Origin: Petrolisthes cinctipes
Lineage: Eukaryota; Arthropoda; Malacostraca; Decapoda; Porcellanidae
DNA: 64,000 nucleotides
Reading direction: 5' to 3'
NCBI GenBank assembly: GCA_033782935.1
Contig: JAWQEG010000497.1
Location: forward strand, 186,001 to 250,000
Every line of letters starts with the position of its first letter. Position 1 is the first letter of the stretch. The notes under the pieces are model-generated. The model had not been told where the DNA came from. It worked only from the letters and a program-made list of their open reading frames with translations, and made no database searches. The translations under genes were made by a program, and so were the position numbers. Positions 43,674 to 54,109 of this stretch are shown piece after piece.

Positions 43674-44702
43674 CTAACGCCTTTCCAATTTTAAGGTTAC
43701 AGTGTCAAAATAATACTTGTCAAAGTCAAACACATAGAGGTTCTGACTTCCACTTGCTGTGTGTACAAGCTCTAGGTTAAGTATTGGCAAGTCGTGCTGC
43801 TCAGAGAGATCACCAAAGTAATTAACATTGTGTATACGACTGAGGTGTGTATAGGCGGAGCCATGCTCATCGTCACTCTGAAGGCCACAGACGAAGCAGA
43901 ATTCACCCCTGCAGCTCTGAACTGGGCAGTACATCACCAGACAACCCCCTTCTTTTACAATGTCTTGCTTGCATACGGGACACTGTCTAACCACTTCTTT
44001 GGACGACACACACTCTGGATCTGGACCACCTGTGTCAGTGCTGTTACTGGCTCTTTGAAGTGTGAACAGTGCTGCTTCTATTGTGTTATCTGGGTAACAG
44101 GTATTTGCCGACATTTCTGTATTCATCGTTGTTTTCGTCACCATCTTGGAGGAGCAGTCTTCACACACAAACCTAATGACATCAACTTGAATGGGTTGTT
44201 GAGGTGCACCACAGGCAGCAGGTATGGCCACTTGGTTCTCTGGCACCAGTTTAAGTTGAAGGCACTTGTGGCAGATGTTGTAAATGACATTGGGTGAGTC
44301 TTCAAACTCATGGCTCAAACTGTCAATCATTCCTTCTGACAGAGCGTTCAAAACACCTCTGAAAAAGGTACTCTCTTCTTCAGTAATGTCTTTAATAGCA
44401 TTTGTAATGTTGTGTTTGGCTCCAATCCAAACCCAGATGTTACGTAGGTTACCACTAAACTGTCTACAAAACATACATGACAGCCATAATGATAATGTTT
44501 TGGCTGATGAATAAGCCTCTTTGATCATACTCCAGTAATATCGTGTGGCACATAACCTACAAATAATTCCACTGCAATTACCCTCCTTATGTAATGAATA
44601 CATGTAATTTGCAGTGTCGCCACAGACCAGACATACCCTTTTCATCTCATTGATTTTCTTGGAGGTCAGGTCTTTGCCCTCCAGTCCATTTTTCAACATC
44701 AT
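43674..44702 (-). CDS. Segment 4: RING-between-RING module
   Basis: Same frame as segment 3; translatable sequence continues from the stop codon through an acidic linker to the ATG at 44702. RING1-like: 'CLVCGDTANYMYSLH', 'CSGIICRLCATRYYW', 'LSCMFCRQF'. IBR-like: 'ICHKCLQLK' .. 'FVCEDCSSKM'. RING2 (43880-43985): 'QCPVCKQDIVKEGGC', then 'MYCPVQSCRGEFCFVCG', matching C-x2-C-x9-C-x4-C-x4-C-x4-C-x2-C with the catalytic-position Cys after 'EGG', as in parkin. A downstream His pair ('HGSAYTHLSRIH') could complete a zinc site. Ends 'LKLERR'. Confidence 0.82.
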   Translation of the reverse strand: MMLKNGLEGKDLTSKKINEMKRVCLVCGDTANYMYSLHKEGNCSGIICRLCATRYYWSMIKEAYSSAKTLSLWLSCMFCRQFSGNLRNIWVWIGAKHNITNAIKDITEEESTFFRGVLNALSEGMIDSLSHEFEDSPNVIYNICHKCLQLKLVPENQVAIPAACGAPQQPIQVDVIRFVCEDCSSKMVTKTTMNTEMSANTCYPDNTIEAALFTLQRASNSTDTGGPDPECVSSKEVVRQCPVCKQDIVKEGGCLVMYCPVQSCRGEFCFVCGLQSDDEHGSAYTHLSRIHNVNYFGDLSEQHDLPILNLELVHTASGSQNLYVFDFDKYYFDTVTLKLERR

Positions 44703-44864
44703 GAGGTGGTTATAAATAAAGATGTAGTTGAATGGGTTGCCACAAAAATTGACTTTCTCCGGTAATATTTTTTTCTTATCATCATCATCAACAGCAGCTT
44801 CTTCATTATTCTCCTGTAGTAATTTTTTCCTGTCATCAACATCATCAGTTTCATTTTTATATCC

Positions 44865-45515
44865 CTAATTTTCTCCAGCATCATCTGAAGAGACAATTTT
44901 AACAAACCTGAAAAACTGACCAATGCTGGTCACCTTTTTCAGATCCTTCCACGAGTCTGCCGAGAGTTTAACACCAACATCGACTAAGACGAGAGAATTC
45001 AACAGCTGGAGGGGCACCACATCACTGAGGGGTTTGTTAACTTGTTGGAAATGGGATGATGTTGCAGGGTCAACAAGTCCATCACACACAAGACAACCTT
45101 CCCACATGGACTCTGGGGAACACACTACACTCATCGTACACTTGTGACAGGTTCGGGTAAAGGCTCCCCGCACCCTTCTCAGCAGGTCTTCAGGTTCTGA
45201 ACTCTGCATCAGTTCTTTTGCTTGTGCTTGCTTCTCAGCGATTATGTCCCTCCTCTTTCTCCTCTTTTCCCGTCTCTTGTCCATATATTCCATTCTCTCT
45301 TTGACGGGTAAGGTCTTCTGACGACCTTTGTATTCCCTTCTCCTTCGTGCCTTGGTCATTTTCTTCTCTCTCCTGGGAAGCCTTGGTGTGATGAGCACTG
45401 CTACATCGGGTTTCTGTGTGGAGTCACGGGACTGAATTATTTTATCCTGTTCTCTATCTCCAGTCATCTTCATACCACACAATTTTTTATCTCGAGTCAT
45501 CTTCATACCACACAA
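44865..45515 (-). CDS. Segment 3: basic region and CxxC cluster
   Basis: No ATG of its own: it continues the main frame. The 33-bp duplication gives 'CGMKMT' twice. A strongly basic stretch follows ('KARRRREYKGRQKTL', 'EKRRKRRDIIAEKQAQ'), which may be a nuclear or RNA-binding signal. 'CHKCTMSVVCSPESMWEGC' with 'LVCDG' comes next, another zinc site, then a helix-rich stretch. It ends at the TAG stop. Confidence 0.75.
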   Translation of the reverse strand: MCGMKMTRDKKLCGMKMTGDREQDKIIQSRDSTQKPDVAVLITPRLPRREKKMTKARRRREYKGRQKTLPVKERMEYMDKRREKRRKRRDIIAEKQAQAKELMQSSEPEDLLRRVRGAFTRTCHKCTMSVVCSPESMWEGCLVCDGLVDPATSSHFQQVNKPLSDVVPLQLLNSLVLVDVGVKLSADSWKDLKKVTSIGQFFRFVKIVSSDDAGEN

Positions 45516-46282
45516 TTTTTCAACATGTTTTCTGACTGTTTAAGGGATTGCTGACCCATCGACTCTGTTATTGATGTTGTTGTCTGGTGCCTGGATTCCA
45601 TGGTCGTCTTCAACCAACTCCAGAATTTGCATTGGTCTGTCAGGCGAGCATTTCCTTCCTCACAGGCCATGATAATACCCATCTGTATGACCATCAGTGT
45701 AGGGTTACTCAGGTCACCCAAGAAACTTTTCAGGTATTTTTGTCTATTCTGGAACTTTAGCCTTAGTGTGTCAACAATGATACACACGAAGCACACAGCG
45801 GTGCGTTTGAGGTCTTTCTCATTAGAGAGGGCGTATATACAGCAACATTTTTCACACACAAGAAATGAGACTGAATGTTTCTTCAAGCCTTCATCACCAC
45901 AACCAGTACAATCATTATAGGAGCAGCATTTCTTGCAATACATTTCACCGTTGAAATTAGCACGTGTGTTGGATTCACGTATGCAGTTTCTGAGCATCAA
46001 TTTCTTCGAGTCTGTGGCCTCCTCCTCCTCCCTTGCAGTTTTACATTTAAAGACAAGATGCTCACCATACATGCACATGATACATACATCCATGAGTGTA
46101 GCACCCCTAAAGTTGTAATTACCACATCTCTTGCATACAACACAGTGTCTAGCCTTTACGTGGTCACTTACTCGCACCAGCATTGATGGAAGTACAGAGA
46201 AATTCTGACATTGCAGTGTCTTCTTCATTTGAAGGACTGGTACCTTAACATCATTATGCACAGTGAGGTGCATTACAGCCAT
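45503..46282 (-). CDS. Segment 2: zinc-ribbon-like cysteine clusters (out of frame)
   Basis: Overlaps segment 1 by 29 bases in a different frame. Cys pairs: 'CVVCKRCGNYNFRG', 'CIMCMYGEHLVFKC', 'YCKKCCSYNDCTGCGDEG', 'FLVCEKCCCIYAL', 'CFVC', spaced like tandem zinc ribbons or degenerate RINGs. It ends at 45503 inside a 33-bp tandem duplication, where one copy has five A and the other six. A one-base loss in this A run explains the return to the main frame. Confidence 0.75.
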   Translation of the reverse strand: MAVMHLTVHNDVKVPVLQMKKTLQCQNFSVLPSMLVRVSDHVKARHCVVCKRCGNYNFRGATLMDVCIMCMYGEHLVFKCKTAREEEEATDSKKLMLRNCIRESNTRANFNGEMYCKKCCSYNDCTGCGDEGLKKHSVSFLVCEKCCCIYALSNEKDLKRTAVCFVCIIVDTLRLKFQNRQKYLKSFLGDLSNPTLMVIQMGIIMACEEGNARLTDQCKFWSWLKTTMESRHQTTTSITESMGQQSLKQSENMLKNCVV

Positions 46283-48416
46283 TATGTTTCCTGTATTTCC
46301 AACACTTCACTGTGAGTAAGTTGTGACGTACATTACTGTAAGCTTTGTCAGCGTGTAGTTCCCAGAAAGGTCGTATCACCTTGGAGTACAAGGCACCACA
46401 GGCCTCTGGTTTGATCTTCCCTGGTTTGTATTTATCTTTCAACCCGTTCACTCCTTTTTGTCTCAGGGAAACTAAGTACTTTTCCCCCATCTGTCCCACG
46501 CGTTGGTAGGAGTCGTTTTCACCTCGTCTGGCACAAATGACGCACATCATGGCGAATGCTGTTAAGCTCGTGCCCATAAGATAAAGTTTACTATTGTACA
46601 GTCTCAGTATTCCTCTCAGCCCCAAAGCGTTCAATTTAAATGTTTCATTCTTTTCACTCTCTGCTTCTGCTATGACTGTTTCTGGCAAGGCTGAGACATT
46701 AATGACAGGAGTAAAGGTAATTACACCACCACTGTCTTTGCTCAGGGTATACTGCTCTAACTCACTCTTCAGAGCATCTTTTGTTGTCTTCTCTACCCGT
46801 AAACCCTTAACAAACTTGTATAATGCCTCCACACACTTTGGATGTTGTAGGTTAAAATCTGAAATAGAGGATATTGTGTGTCTGGCAGTTTCATCTTTGA
46901 GACGTACAATTTCAAACTCCTCATTTTCCTGGATTGGTGTAATGACCAGTTTGTTAATAAGTGCAGCCGTACTCACCCCCAGTGTCTTGCTGCTCTCTCT
47001 CCATGTACTGTATGACTTTTTTTCTTCCTCGCTGCATATGTTGAGTCTCTCGCTCATACTGTTAGTAAACTCCTGAACCTGTTTGTGACTCCAAGTTGTC
47101 TTAAGGGTTGTAATAATTTCTGCAAACACTAGGTTACTAATCATCACAGAGAAGGAGTCAGATCTGGCAACTTCCATACACAAGTTGTAGTAATATTCAT
47201 TCATAGCTTCATCATCCATTCCCAGTTGTTTTAACATAACTTTTCCACTGGAGCATTCATGAACTTGTCCAATTTTCTCTACCCATATGGCTTCCACTGC
47301 TGTCAATTTCAGACTCGCTACATTTTTATTACTTCCAACTTTTTTGACATACTCTTGTGCAAACTGATGTTTATCCTCAAGCAGGGGTATAAGATAATAC
47401 TTCTTATACTTTGTAAGGATTTCCAGAGAAGTCATACCTAAGAGACATGTTATAATAGCAACAATAAATGATCCAAGTCTTGAACTCCTTTGGCTTACTA
47501 CCCATTGGAACCCCCCTGGTTCCACCTGGCTAAATAACAGAACACAACTTGGACCAACTGTAAATGCTTCCCTAAAATATGCCATCCGGTCAATTAATCC
47601 AACAAAGACGCTGATATAAGGTACATTGTTTTGCCTGGACCATCTATCAACATCACTCCACTTAGTACAGGAACTAAAGAACTTGTTGAGACATTGGGCT
47701 TCTAGTTTGGCTTCACTTGAGCAGTCTACATCTGGAACGGCAACGGGATCTCTGTTATCAGCATCAGAGACTTGAATGATGGCACAATTCACAGTGTCTG
47801 TAACAACACCTTGACAAGTTACCTCAGTGCCAATTACTTCAAAACAATGATTGTCATATGTAGTGTTTAATATTCCACTGTAGTATTGTATTATGGTTGC
47901 CATTAAGGTAAGATTCATCTCTGGACGATCAACACCTTCACCACCAAATGCATGAACATGAGTTTTCCAATAGTCAAGTAGAGCCTTACTGGCATCTAAT
48001 TCACTACAAACATGAATGAAGTGAAGACTAGCTGCAATTATATCATCATTTGTGTTATCTTCATAATCTGAATACAAAGCCAAAATAATCTTGACAGGTA
48101 ACAATGTACTGCTTGGTTTAAGAATGGTTGATATCTGTTTAAAGATATTCTCTTTAATATCATCCCTAGACACAGTTACATCCACTGCAATAAACACCAC
48201 CTTTGTCTCCTCACTGACGTCCTCTCTAACCAACGAGGCATCTTTCTCCTCCTTGAATGTTGTAATGCTAAATCCAAAACGCTTATCAAGCTTTACCAGA
48301 TAAGTTTTATGGTTCTGTGACTCCTCAAAGACTTTTACTTCAGCCACAGAGATTGCTGCTTCTTGTGGCTGAGGCTTCCCGGCAAACTCCGCTAGTATCT
48401 TCCTTAAGCGAGGCAT
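46254..48416 (-). CDS. Segment 1: vWA domain and helical region (720 codons)
   Basis: ATG at 48416-48414. Residues about 70-170 fit a vWA domain of the alpha-kinase/'YRD' type: 'VVFIAVDVTVSRDDIKE' (MIDAS D-x-T-x-S), 'KIILALYSDYED', 'HAFGGEGVDRPEMNLTLM' (the GG.D.PE block). A ~500-residue region without a named fold follows (for example 'PYISVFVGLIDRMAYFREAF', 'GLRGILRLYNSKLYLMG'). It ends in 'CWKYRKHNGCNAPHC', which could be the start of a CCCH zinc finger cut by the frameshift at 46254-46282. No signal peptide; one hydrophobic stretch ('LGSFIVAIITCLLGM'). Confidence 0.8.
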   Translation of the reverse strand: MPRLRKILAEFAGKPQPQEAAISVAEVKVFEESQNHKTYLVKLDKRFGFSITTFKEEKDASLVREDVSEETKVVFIAVDVTVSRDDIKENIFKQISTILKPSSTLLPVKIILALYSDYEDNTNDDIIAASLHFIHVCSELDASKALLDYWKTHVHAFGGEGVDRPEMNLTLMATIIQYYSGILNTTYDNHCFEVIGTEVTCQGVVTDTVNCAIIQVSDADNRDPVAVPDVDCSSEAKLEAQCLNKFFSSCTKWSDVDRWSRQNNVPYISVFVGLIDRMAYFREAFTVGPSCVLLFSQVEPGGFQWVVSQRSSRLGSFIVAIITCLLGMTSLEILTKYKKYYLIPLLEDKHQFAQEYVKKVGSNKNVASLKLTAVEAIWVEKIGQVHECSSGKVMLKQLGMDDEAMNEYYYNLCMEVARSDSFSVMISNLVFAEIITTLKTTWSHKQVQEFTNSMSERLNICSEEEKKSYSTWRESSKTLGVSTAALINKLVITPIQENEEFEIVRLKDETARHTISSISDFNLQHPKCVEALYKFVKGLRVEKTTKDALKSELEQYTLSKDSGGVITFTPVINVSALPETVIAEAESEKNETFKLNALGLRGILRLYNSKLYLMGTSLTAFAMMCVICARRGENDSYQRVGQMGEKYLVSLRQKGVNGLKDKYKPGKIKPEACGALYSKVIRPFWELHADKAYSNVRHNLLTVKCWKYRKHNGCNAPHCA

Positions 48417-48494
48417 CTTGGAAAGTGAAACACAGATGTCTGAAAAGAAATAAAATTATTATTAGTATTATTATTAATTCTTCTTGATATTACA

Positions 48495-48690
48495 GTTGTC
48501 TTGTTTTGCACTGTTACTATGGGTGTGTGTTGCACTGTTTGTAATGAATCTGTGTTTACTAAACACCCCCTTTGTACATTACACACCCATAAACCAAGTG
48601 GATAATGAGGGTTAACTGCAAATTCATGAAAAAAATAGTAAAATACACACACATAACAGCAGTGGTATACAAGGAATTACTGTGATACTG
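48495..48690. mobile_element. Pogo-like palindromic MITE, 5' side of the vWA-RBR locus
   Basis: 'TTTTGCACTGTTACTATGGGTG', 'GTACATTACACACCCATAAACC' and 'ACAAGGAATTACTGTGA' blocks, the same family as 43005-43670, 49015 and 49640. Confidence 0.65.
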
Positions 48691-48804
48691 TTATTATTAT
48701 TCCTATTATTATTATTAAGGCAATGTGGAAGGTTTGAAAGAGTAGACAGGAAATTGAATGACTGATCTGATGTTAGTGTGGGCTAGAGATTGGATTCTGT
48801 GATG

Positions 48805-48942
48805 AATGGGGTAGTACAGTGTTGGTAAATCTGGAGTAACTACTCCTTCCAAACTATTCCAAGCAAAATCTGGTCCTGTTTCCTGACATACATTGGAGGA
48901 ATAAAGGCACTCAAGTGGACCAAAAGTATACTAGCCTCTTAA
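48805..48942 (+). mobile_element. TTAA-MITE family 1 copy (internal deletion)
   Basis: GGGGTAGTACAGTGTTGG .. ACTAGCCTCTTAA (TTAA 48939-48942). The block between the two halves is missing about 20 bp. Confidence 0.75.
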
Positions 48943-49014
48943 TGTGTTCATGGATGGAGTTGTGAGAGAAGAATGGGTTGAATACAACAAGGTCGTACAG
49001 TATGCAAGAATATT

Positions 49015-49210
49015 GGTGATGTTTTGCACTGGTGTTATGGGTGTGCATTGCACTGTTTGTAATGGTTCTGTGTACAGTAAATCCTCTTTGTACTATACAC
49101 ACCCATAAACCTTCCAGTAGATATTGAGGGTTTACTGTACTGTACTAAGATTCATTACAAACAGTATAATGCACACCCATATTAACAGGCAATTAAACAG
49201 TGCAAAATGA
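49015..49210. mobile_element. Pogo-like palindromic MITE
   Basis: TTTTGCACTGGTGTTATGGGTG .. CACCCATATTAACAGGC and GCAAAA form a long imperfect palindrome around 'CAGTAAATCCTC / GAGGGTTTACTG'. Confidence 0.7.
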
Positions 49211-49544
49211 GGGTAGGCACGGGAGGATCATTGTGAAGAATCAGAATGAATTTTACATAATATAAAATGATTAATTTCAATATTATCATTTTAATGCAGG
49301 CTTAGTAATTTCCTCAATCTTTATGGTAATGAATAAGAGAAGCTTAGGAAAACATTTGGTGGTCTTCAATTAATGTAAATTGAAGTGGTGGATACAAGTA
49401 TTTAATCACTGAATATCCAGGGTCTACAGTAGATTCAGTCAACACAGTTGACGATACACTACTTCAGATTATTAACCAAGAAATTTAAGAGAAAAATTTG
49501 TAAGCGAAAAGGAAAGATAATGATTCCTACAAACAACTGTATGC

Positions 49545-49545
49545 C

Positions 49546-49589
<44 letters not shown>

Positions 49590-49605
49590 TTAAAAATAAT
49601 AATAA
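49545..49605. repeat. (TAA)n microsatellite
   Basis: About 14 TAA units plus interruptions. Confidence 0.95.
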
Positions 49606-49639
49606 TATTAAATAATTATAACAATAATTTCTAGAGTAA

Positions 49640-49830
49640 TCCCTTGTTTTCCACTGTTGTTATGGGTGTATAACATACGGTTTTCAATTAGGATAATCCG
49701 TGTATAGTAAACCCTCATTATTCACTGGTAATGTGGGTGTGTAATGTTCAAAGAAGGTTTACTGTACTCAGATTCATTACAAACAGTACAATACAAACCC
49801 ATAGCAACACCAGTGCCAAAGGAGGCATTA
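49640..49830. mobile_element. Pogo-like palindromic MITE
   Basis: GTAATCCCTTGTTTTCCACTG .. CAGTGCCAAAGGAGGCATTA, with inner 'AGTAAACCCTCATTATTCACT'. Confidence 0.7.
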
Positions 49831-49919
49831 TTGTGTATATATATATATATATATATGACCATAACATAACATCAATATTTTAGTTCTACCACAAGATATC
49901 AAGATCATGTGGTGTTTGG

Positions 49920-50060
49920 AGCCGTATGCAAGAACATTTATGGCATTGTCGCTGTCGTGGTAATGGTATGATGGTTCTGTAGTATGTTTTTGGAGTCATT
50001 GTACCTGTACTGCTTTACACAGTGGCAGTATCGTAACCAATGAGGATGTTAATGCTACTG
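49920..50060. mobile_element. Palindromic MITE (CAAGAACAT family), diverged
   Basis: GCCGTATGCAAGAACATTTA at the left; a decayed right arm. Confidence 0.6.
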
Positions 50061-50244
50061 TGCAATAGTCTACTGTCGGTATTGGGAAAACTATCACTTC
50101 GGTGACCTACCCCTCCTCTGGAAGGGTAGGTAAGCCTTACGTGGCGACCTCGGGTGATATCTCCTTTTTAAAGCGTATTTTATAAACCAGGAGGTGAAGG
50201 AAATGGGGAAGGCAGTGTGGGGGGTTAGAATTAGCTTCCCCGAC

Positions 50245-50539
50245 AGCATTATTCCACTTTGTATACTGGCTCGTCACCACAGCTCCCAGGCAGCCAATCA
50301 GCTGCCTGATCGCCCAGCCAATGCTGACGTCACCCATTACTTGGCTATGATGTCATGGAGTGTTGCCAAGTAACATATATATATTAAATATTTATATTAG
50401 TTCCTATTTATTTCTGCCAGTGTAATTGCCAATAAAAATAACTGTGCATGAAAAACAAAACGTTTTAAAGTCGTGTTTTGTGTTTCTTTCTCAAATGGCA
50501 CACGTCTTTACAACAATTACGATGAGGAGTTGCCATGTA
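50245..50539 (+). repeat. 300-bp inverted repeat, left arm
   Basis: AGCATTATTCCACTTTGTAT .. GATGAGGAGTTGCCATGTA, reverse complement of 52311-52610 with few differences. Contains two CCAAT-type motifs, a CRE-like GCTGACGTCACC and a TATATATAT run, reminiscent of a pol II promoter. Confidence 0.9.
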
Positions 50540-50541
50540 GG

Positions 50542-52310
<1,769 letters not shown>

Positions 52311-52610
52311 TACATAACAACTCCTCATCGTAATTGTTTTAAAGACGTGTGCCATTTGAGCAAGAAATATAACAGACGACTTTAAAATGTTTTATTTTTC
52401 ATGCACAGTTATTTTTATTGGCAATTACACTGGCAGCAATAAAGAGGAACAAATATAAATATTTAATATACCGTATATATGTTACTTGGCAACACTCCAT
52501 GACGTCATAGCCAAGTGATAGGTGACGTCAGCTCTGGCTGTGCGATCAGGCAGCTGATTGGCTGCCTGGGAGCTGTGGTGACGAGCCAGTATACAAAGTG
52601 GAATAATGCT
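52311..52610 (-). repeat. 300-bp inverted repeat, right arm
   Basis: Inverted partner of 50245-50539. CRE-like GGTGACGTCAGC and ATTGG (CCAAT reversed) are retained. Beyond it no similarity continues, so arm ends are sharp. Confidence 0.9.
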
Positions 52611-52611
52611 A

Positions 52612-53100
52612 TAGGTTTTAAATTTTCTTTTAAGATATTAATTTTTTTAAGAAAAGATTGAAAACACATCTGTTCGCTGGTTAAGACATGGATAATGTGA
52701 ACATTAGAAGTGATTATAATGTTAAATAATATTGAGGGAAGCCCTGCGGAGCACCATCTGCTGGTGGAGCGGGGCACAGAATACCTAATAACAAGTAACA
52801 AGTTGTGTACCCTCGATATGTAATACAGTATAGTGTTTCAATGACTGATTTGCATTGTGTTATGTTTTATGAGAATATGGGGTAAAAGTTTACAATTACA
52901 CCTCCAAGTTTTTTGTTTTTATTATTACCTTGAAATGCCTTTTTTTCATTGTTTTTATATCCAATGACTTTCGATAATGATGCATTATAGTACTATTGCC
53001 ACCCCATTACTACCCATACAATCTTGGGGGAAAGCCTAGGAATCGGGTTTTGGGTGGGTGAAAATGCGTAAATTAGCATGTTTGTCTTTTATAGGGAAAT
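52612..53100. other. Intergenic, no gene seen
   Basis: 52730-52790 contains 'GCCCTGCGGAGCACCATCTGCTGGTGGAGCGGGGCAC', a short GC-rich hairpin of the kind found in SINE tails. Otherwise nothing. Confidence 0.45.
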
Positions 53101-53190
53101 CATGATCAGCCATAAATATCGAAAATTGAAAATCCGAGCCAGATCTTGAAATGATGATCAGCCATAAATGTCGAAAATTGAAAATCCAAG
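53100..53190. repeat. Tandem duplication, ~56-bp unit
   Basis: GATCAGCCATAAATATCGAAA .. AAAATCC(G/A)AG occurs twice. Confidence 0.85.
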
Positions 53191-53404
53191 TCAAAGTTTT
53201 GACACAATTTTGTATATATGTAGGTGAGACATCACAAGGTCTGGGGAACATCCCAAGATTTTGGGATATACCCAAGACCTTGGGATTTGTGCACATCTCG
53301 GGAAGATTTCCACGAAATTTGAGGAAATTCAATTGATGATATAATAATATGGTTATGAATTTTTAAAATCAGACTAACCAATCTGACCAGAAATAACCTA
53401 ACCT

Positions 53405-53650
53405 AGACTGGGGTTTCCTTCGAGCCTAACCTTGGCATCCTTTGAACCTAACCTTGGCATTCTTCGAGCCTAACCTTGGCATCCTTCGAGCCGAACCTTG
53501 GCATCCTTCGAGCCGAACCTTGGCATCCTTTGAGCCGAACCTTGGCATCCTTCGAGAGTAACCTTGGCATCCTTTGAGCGTAACCTTCGCATCCTTTGGG
53601 CCTATCTATAGCATCCTTTGGTCCTAACCTTGGGGCTTCGTTGGGTCCTA
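53405..53650. repeat. 22-bp minisatellite GAGCCTAACCTTGGCATCCTTC
   Basis: About 10 diverging units. Confidence 0.95.
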
Positions 53651-53865
53651 TCCTTCAGTGGCAATAGTGCAATTCAGACAATTAATTAAAAAAACATCAT
53701 CAAATCTTAACATACCAAAATTATGCCCTCTCCAAAAAACACACAAATTGATGTAAGAATAAATCCATAGTTTTTCTTGAATGCTTACCGAGAGATGAAA
53801 GTTGATGGACGTTGAATTGGTAGTGTAAACACCAGTCCCTACCGCTACTGGTGCAATAAGTAAAC

Positions 53866-54109
53866 AGTTACTGCCTAGGAACGTGAAGGAAGTCAGGCGC
53901 TTCATCTGAATGTGAATTTTACTGGAGGTTCATACCAAATTTTTCAAAAATAGCCACACCCCTAACAAATTTTACGAGGGCTAACGCTGTATTTCAATGG
54001 AATGATAAGTGTCAGGAATCCTTCGATAAACTAAAGGGAAAATTAATGACGCCTCCTATTCTTGCTAAATATCAACCAGAATTACCTCTAGTATTAATCA
54101 CGGATGCTA
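53866..54109 (+). pseudogene. Host Ty3/gypsy element, fragment A (RT end to RNase H start)
   Basis: Encodes, with stops, 'NVKEVRRFI', 'RFIPNFSKIATPLT' and 'AVFQWNDKCQESFDKLKGKL', then 'PELPLVLITDA': the gypsy RT thumb/connection and the first RNase H strand. The frame is cut at 54108-54109 by the mariner-group transposon and resumes at 56275. Upstream RT and gag parts are missing. Confidence 0.8.

Larger units (their letters stand above)
43674..48416 (-). pseudogene. vWA + zinc-rich + RING-between-RING protein gene (nearly intact, three disablements)
   Basis: A 4,743-base coding block without introns. It reads in one frame (48416-46254, then 45515-43674) except for a middle part (46282-45503) in another frame, so two frameshifts compensate. 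One TAG stop at 44865-44867 interrupts the rest. Domains in order: vWA fold (about residues 70-170), a long alpha-rich region, clusters of Cys pairs, a Lys/Arg-rich segment and a C-terminal TRIAD (RING1-IBR-RING2) of parkin type. RBR proteins pass ubiquitin from E2 through a RING2 cysteine to substrate; here the 'K-E-G-G-C' cysteine is present. vWA domains bind partners through a metal site. A strong acceptor (TTTCTTTTCAG) at 48440/48441, 24 bases before the ATG, suggests a 5'-UTR intron. The family is not recognised. It could be a young pseudogene, a retro-copy, virus- or transposon-borne cargo, or an intact gene with assembly errors. Confidence 0.8.

Noticed and set aside
46254..46282. Programmed ribosomal frameshift between vWA segment and zinc segment
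   Set aside because: No slippery heptamer is evident at the overlap, and the second shift lies in a variable A run. Ordinary indels are simpler.
43674..48416. Endogenous large DNA virus (for example nimavirus-like) gene
   Set aside because: An intronless, zinc-rich giant protein in a possible crustacean invites the idea, but I see no viral hallmark gene in the window and a 5' splice acceptor argues for a cellular gene. Kept only as an alternative.
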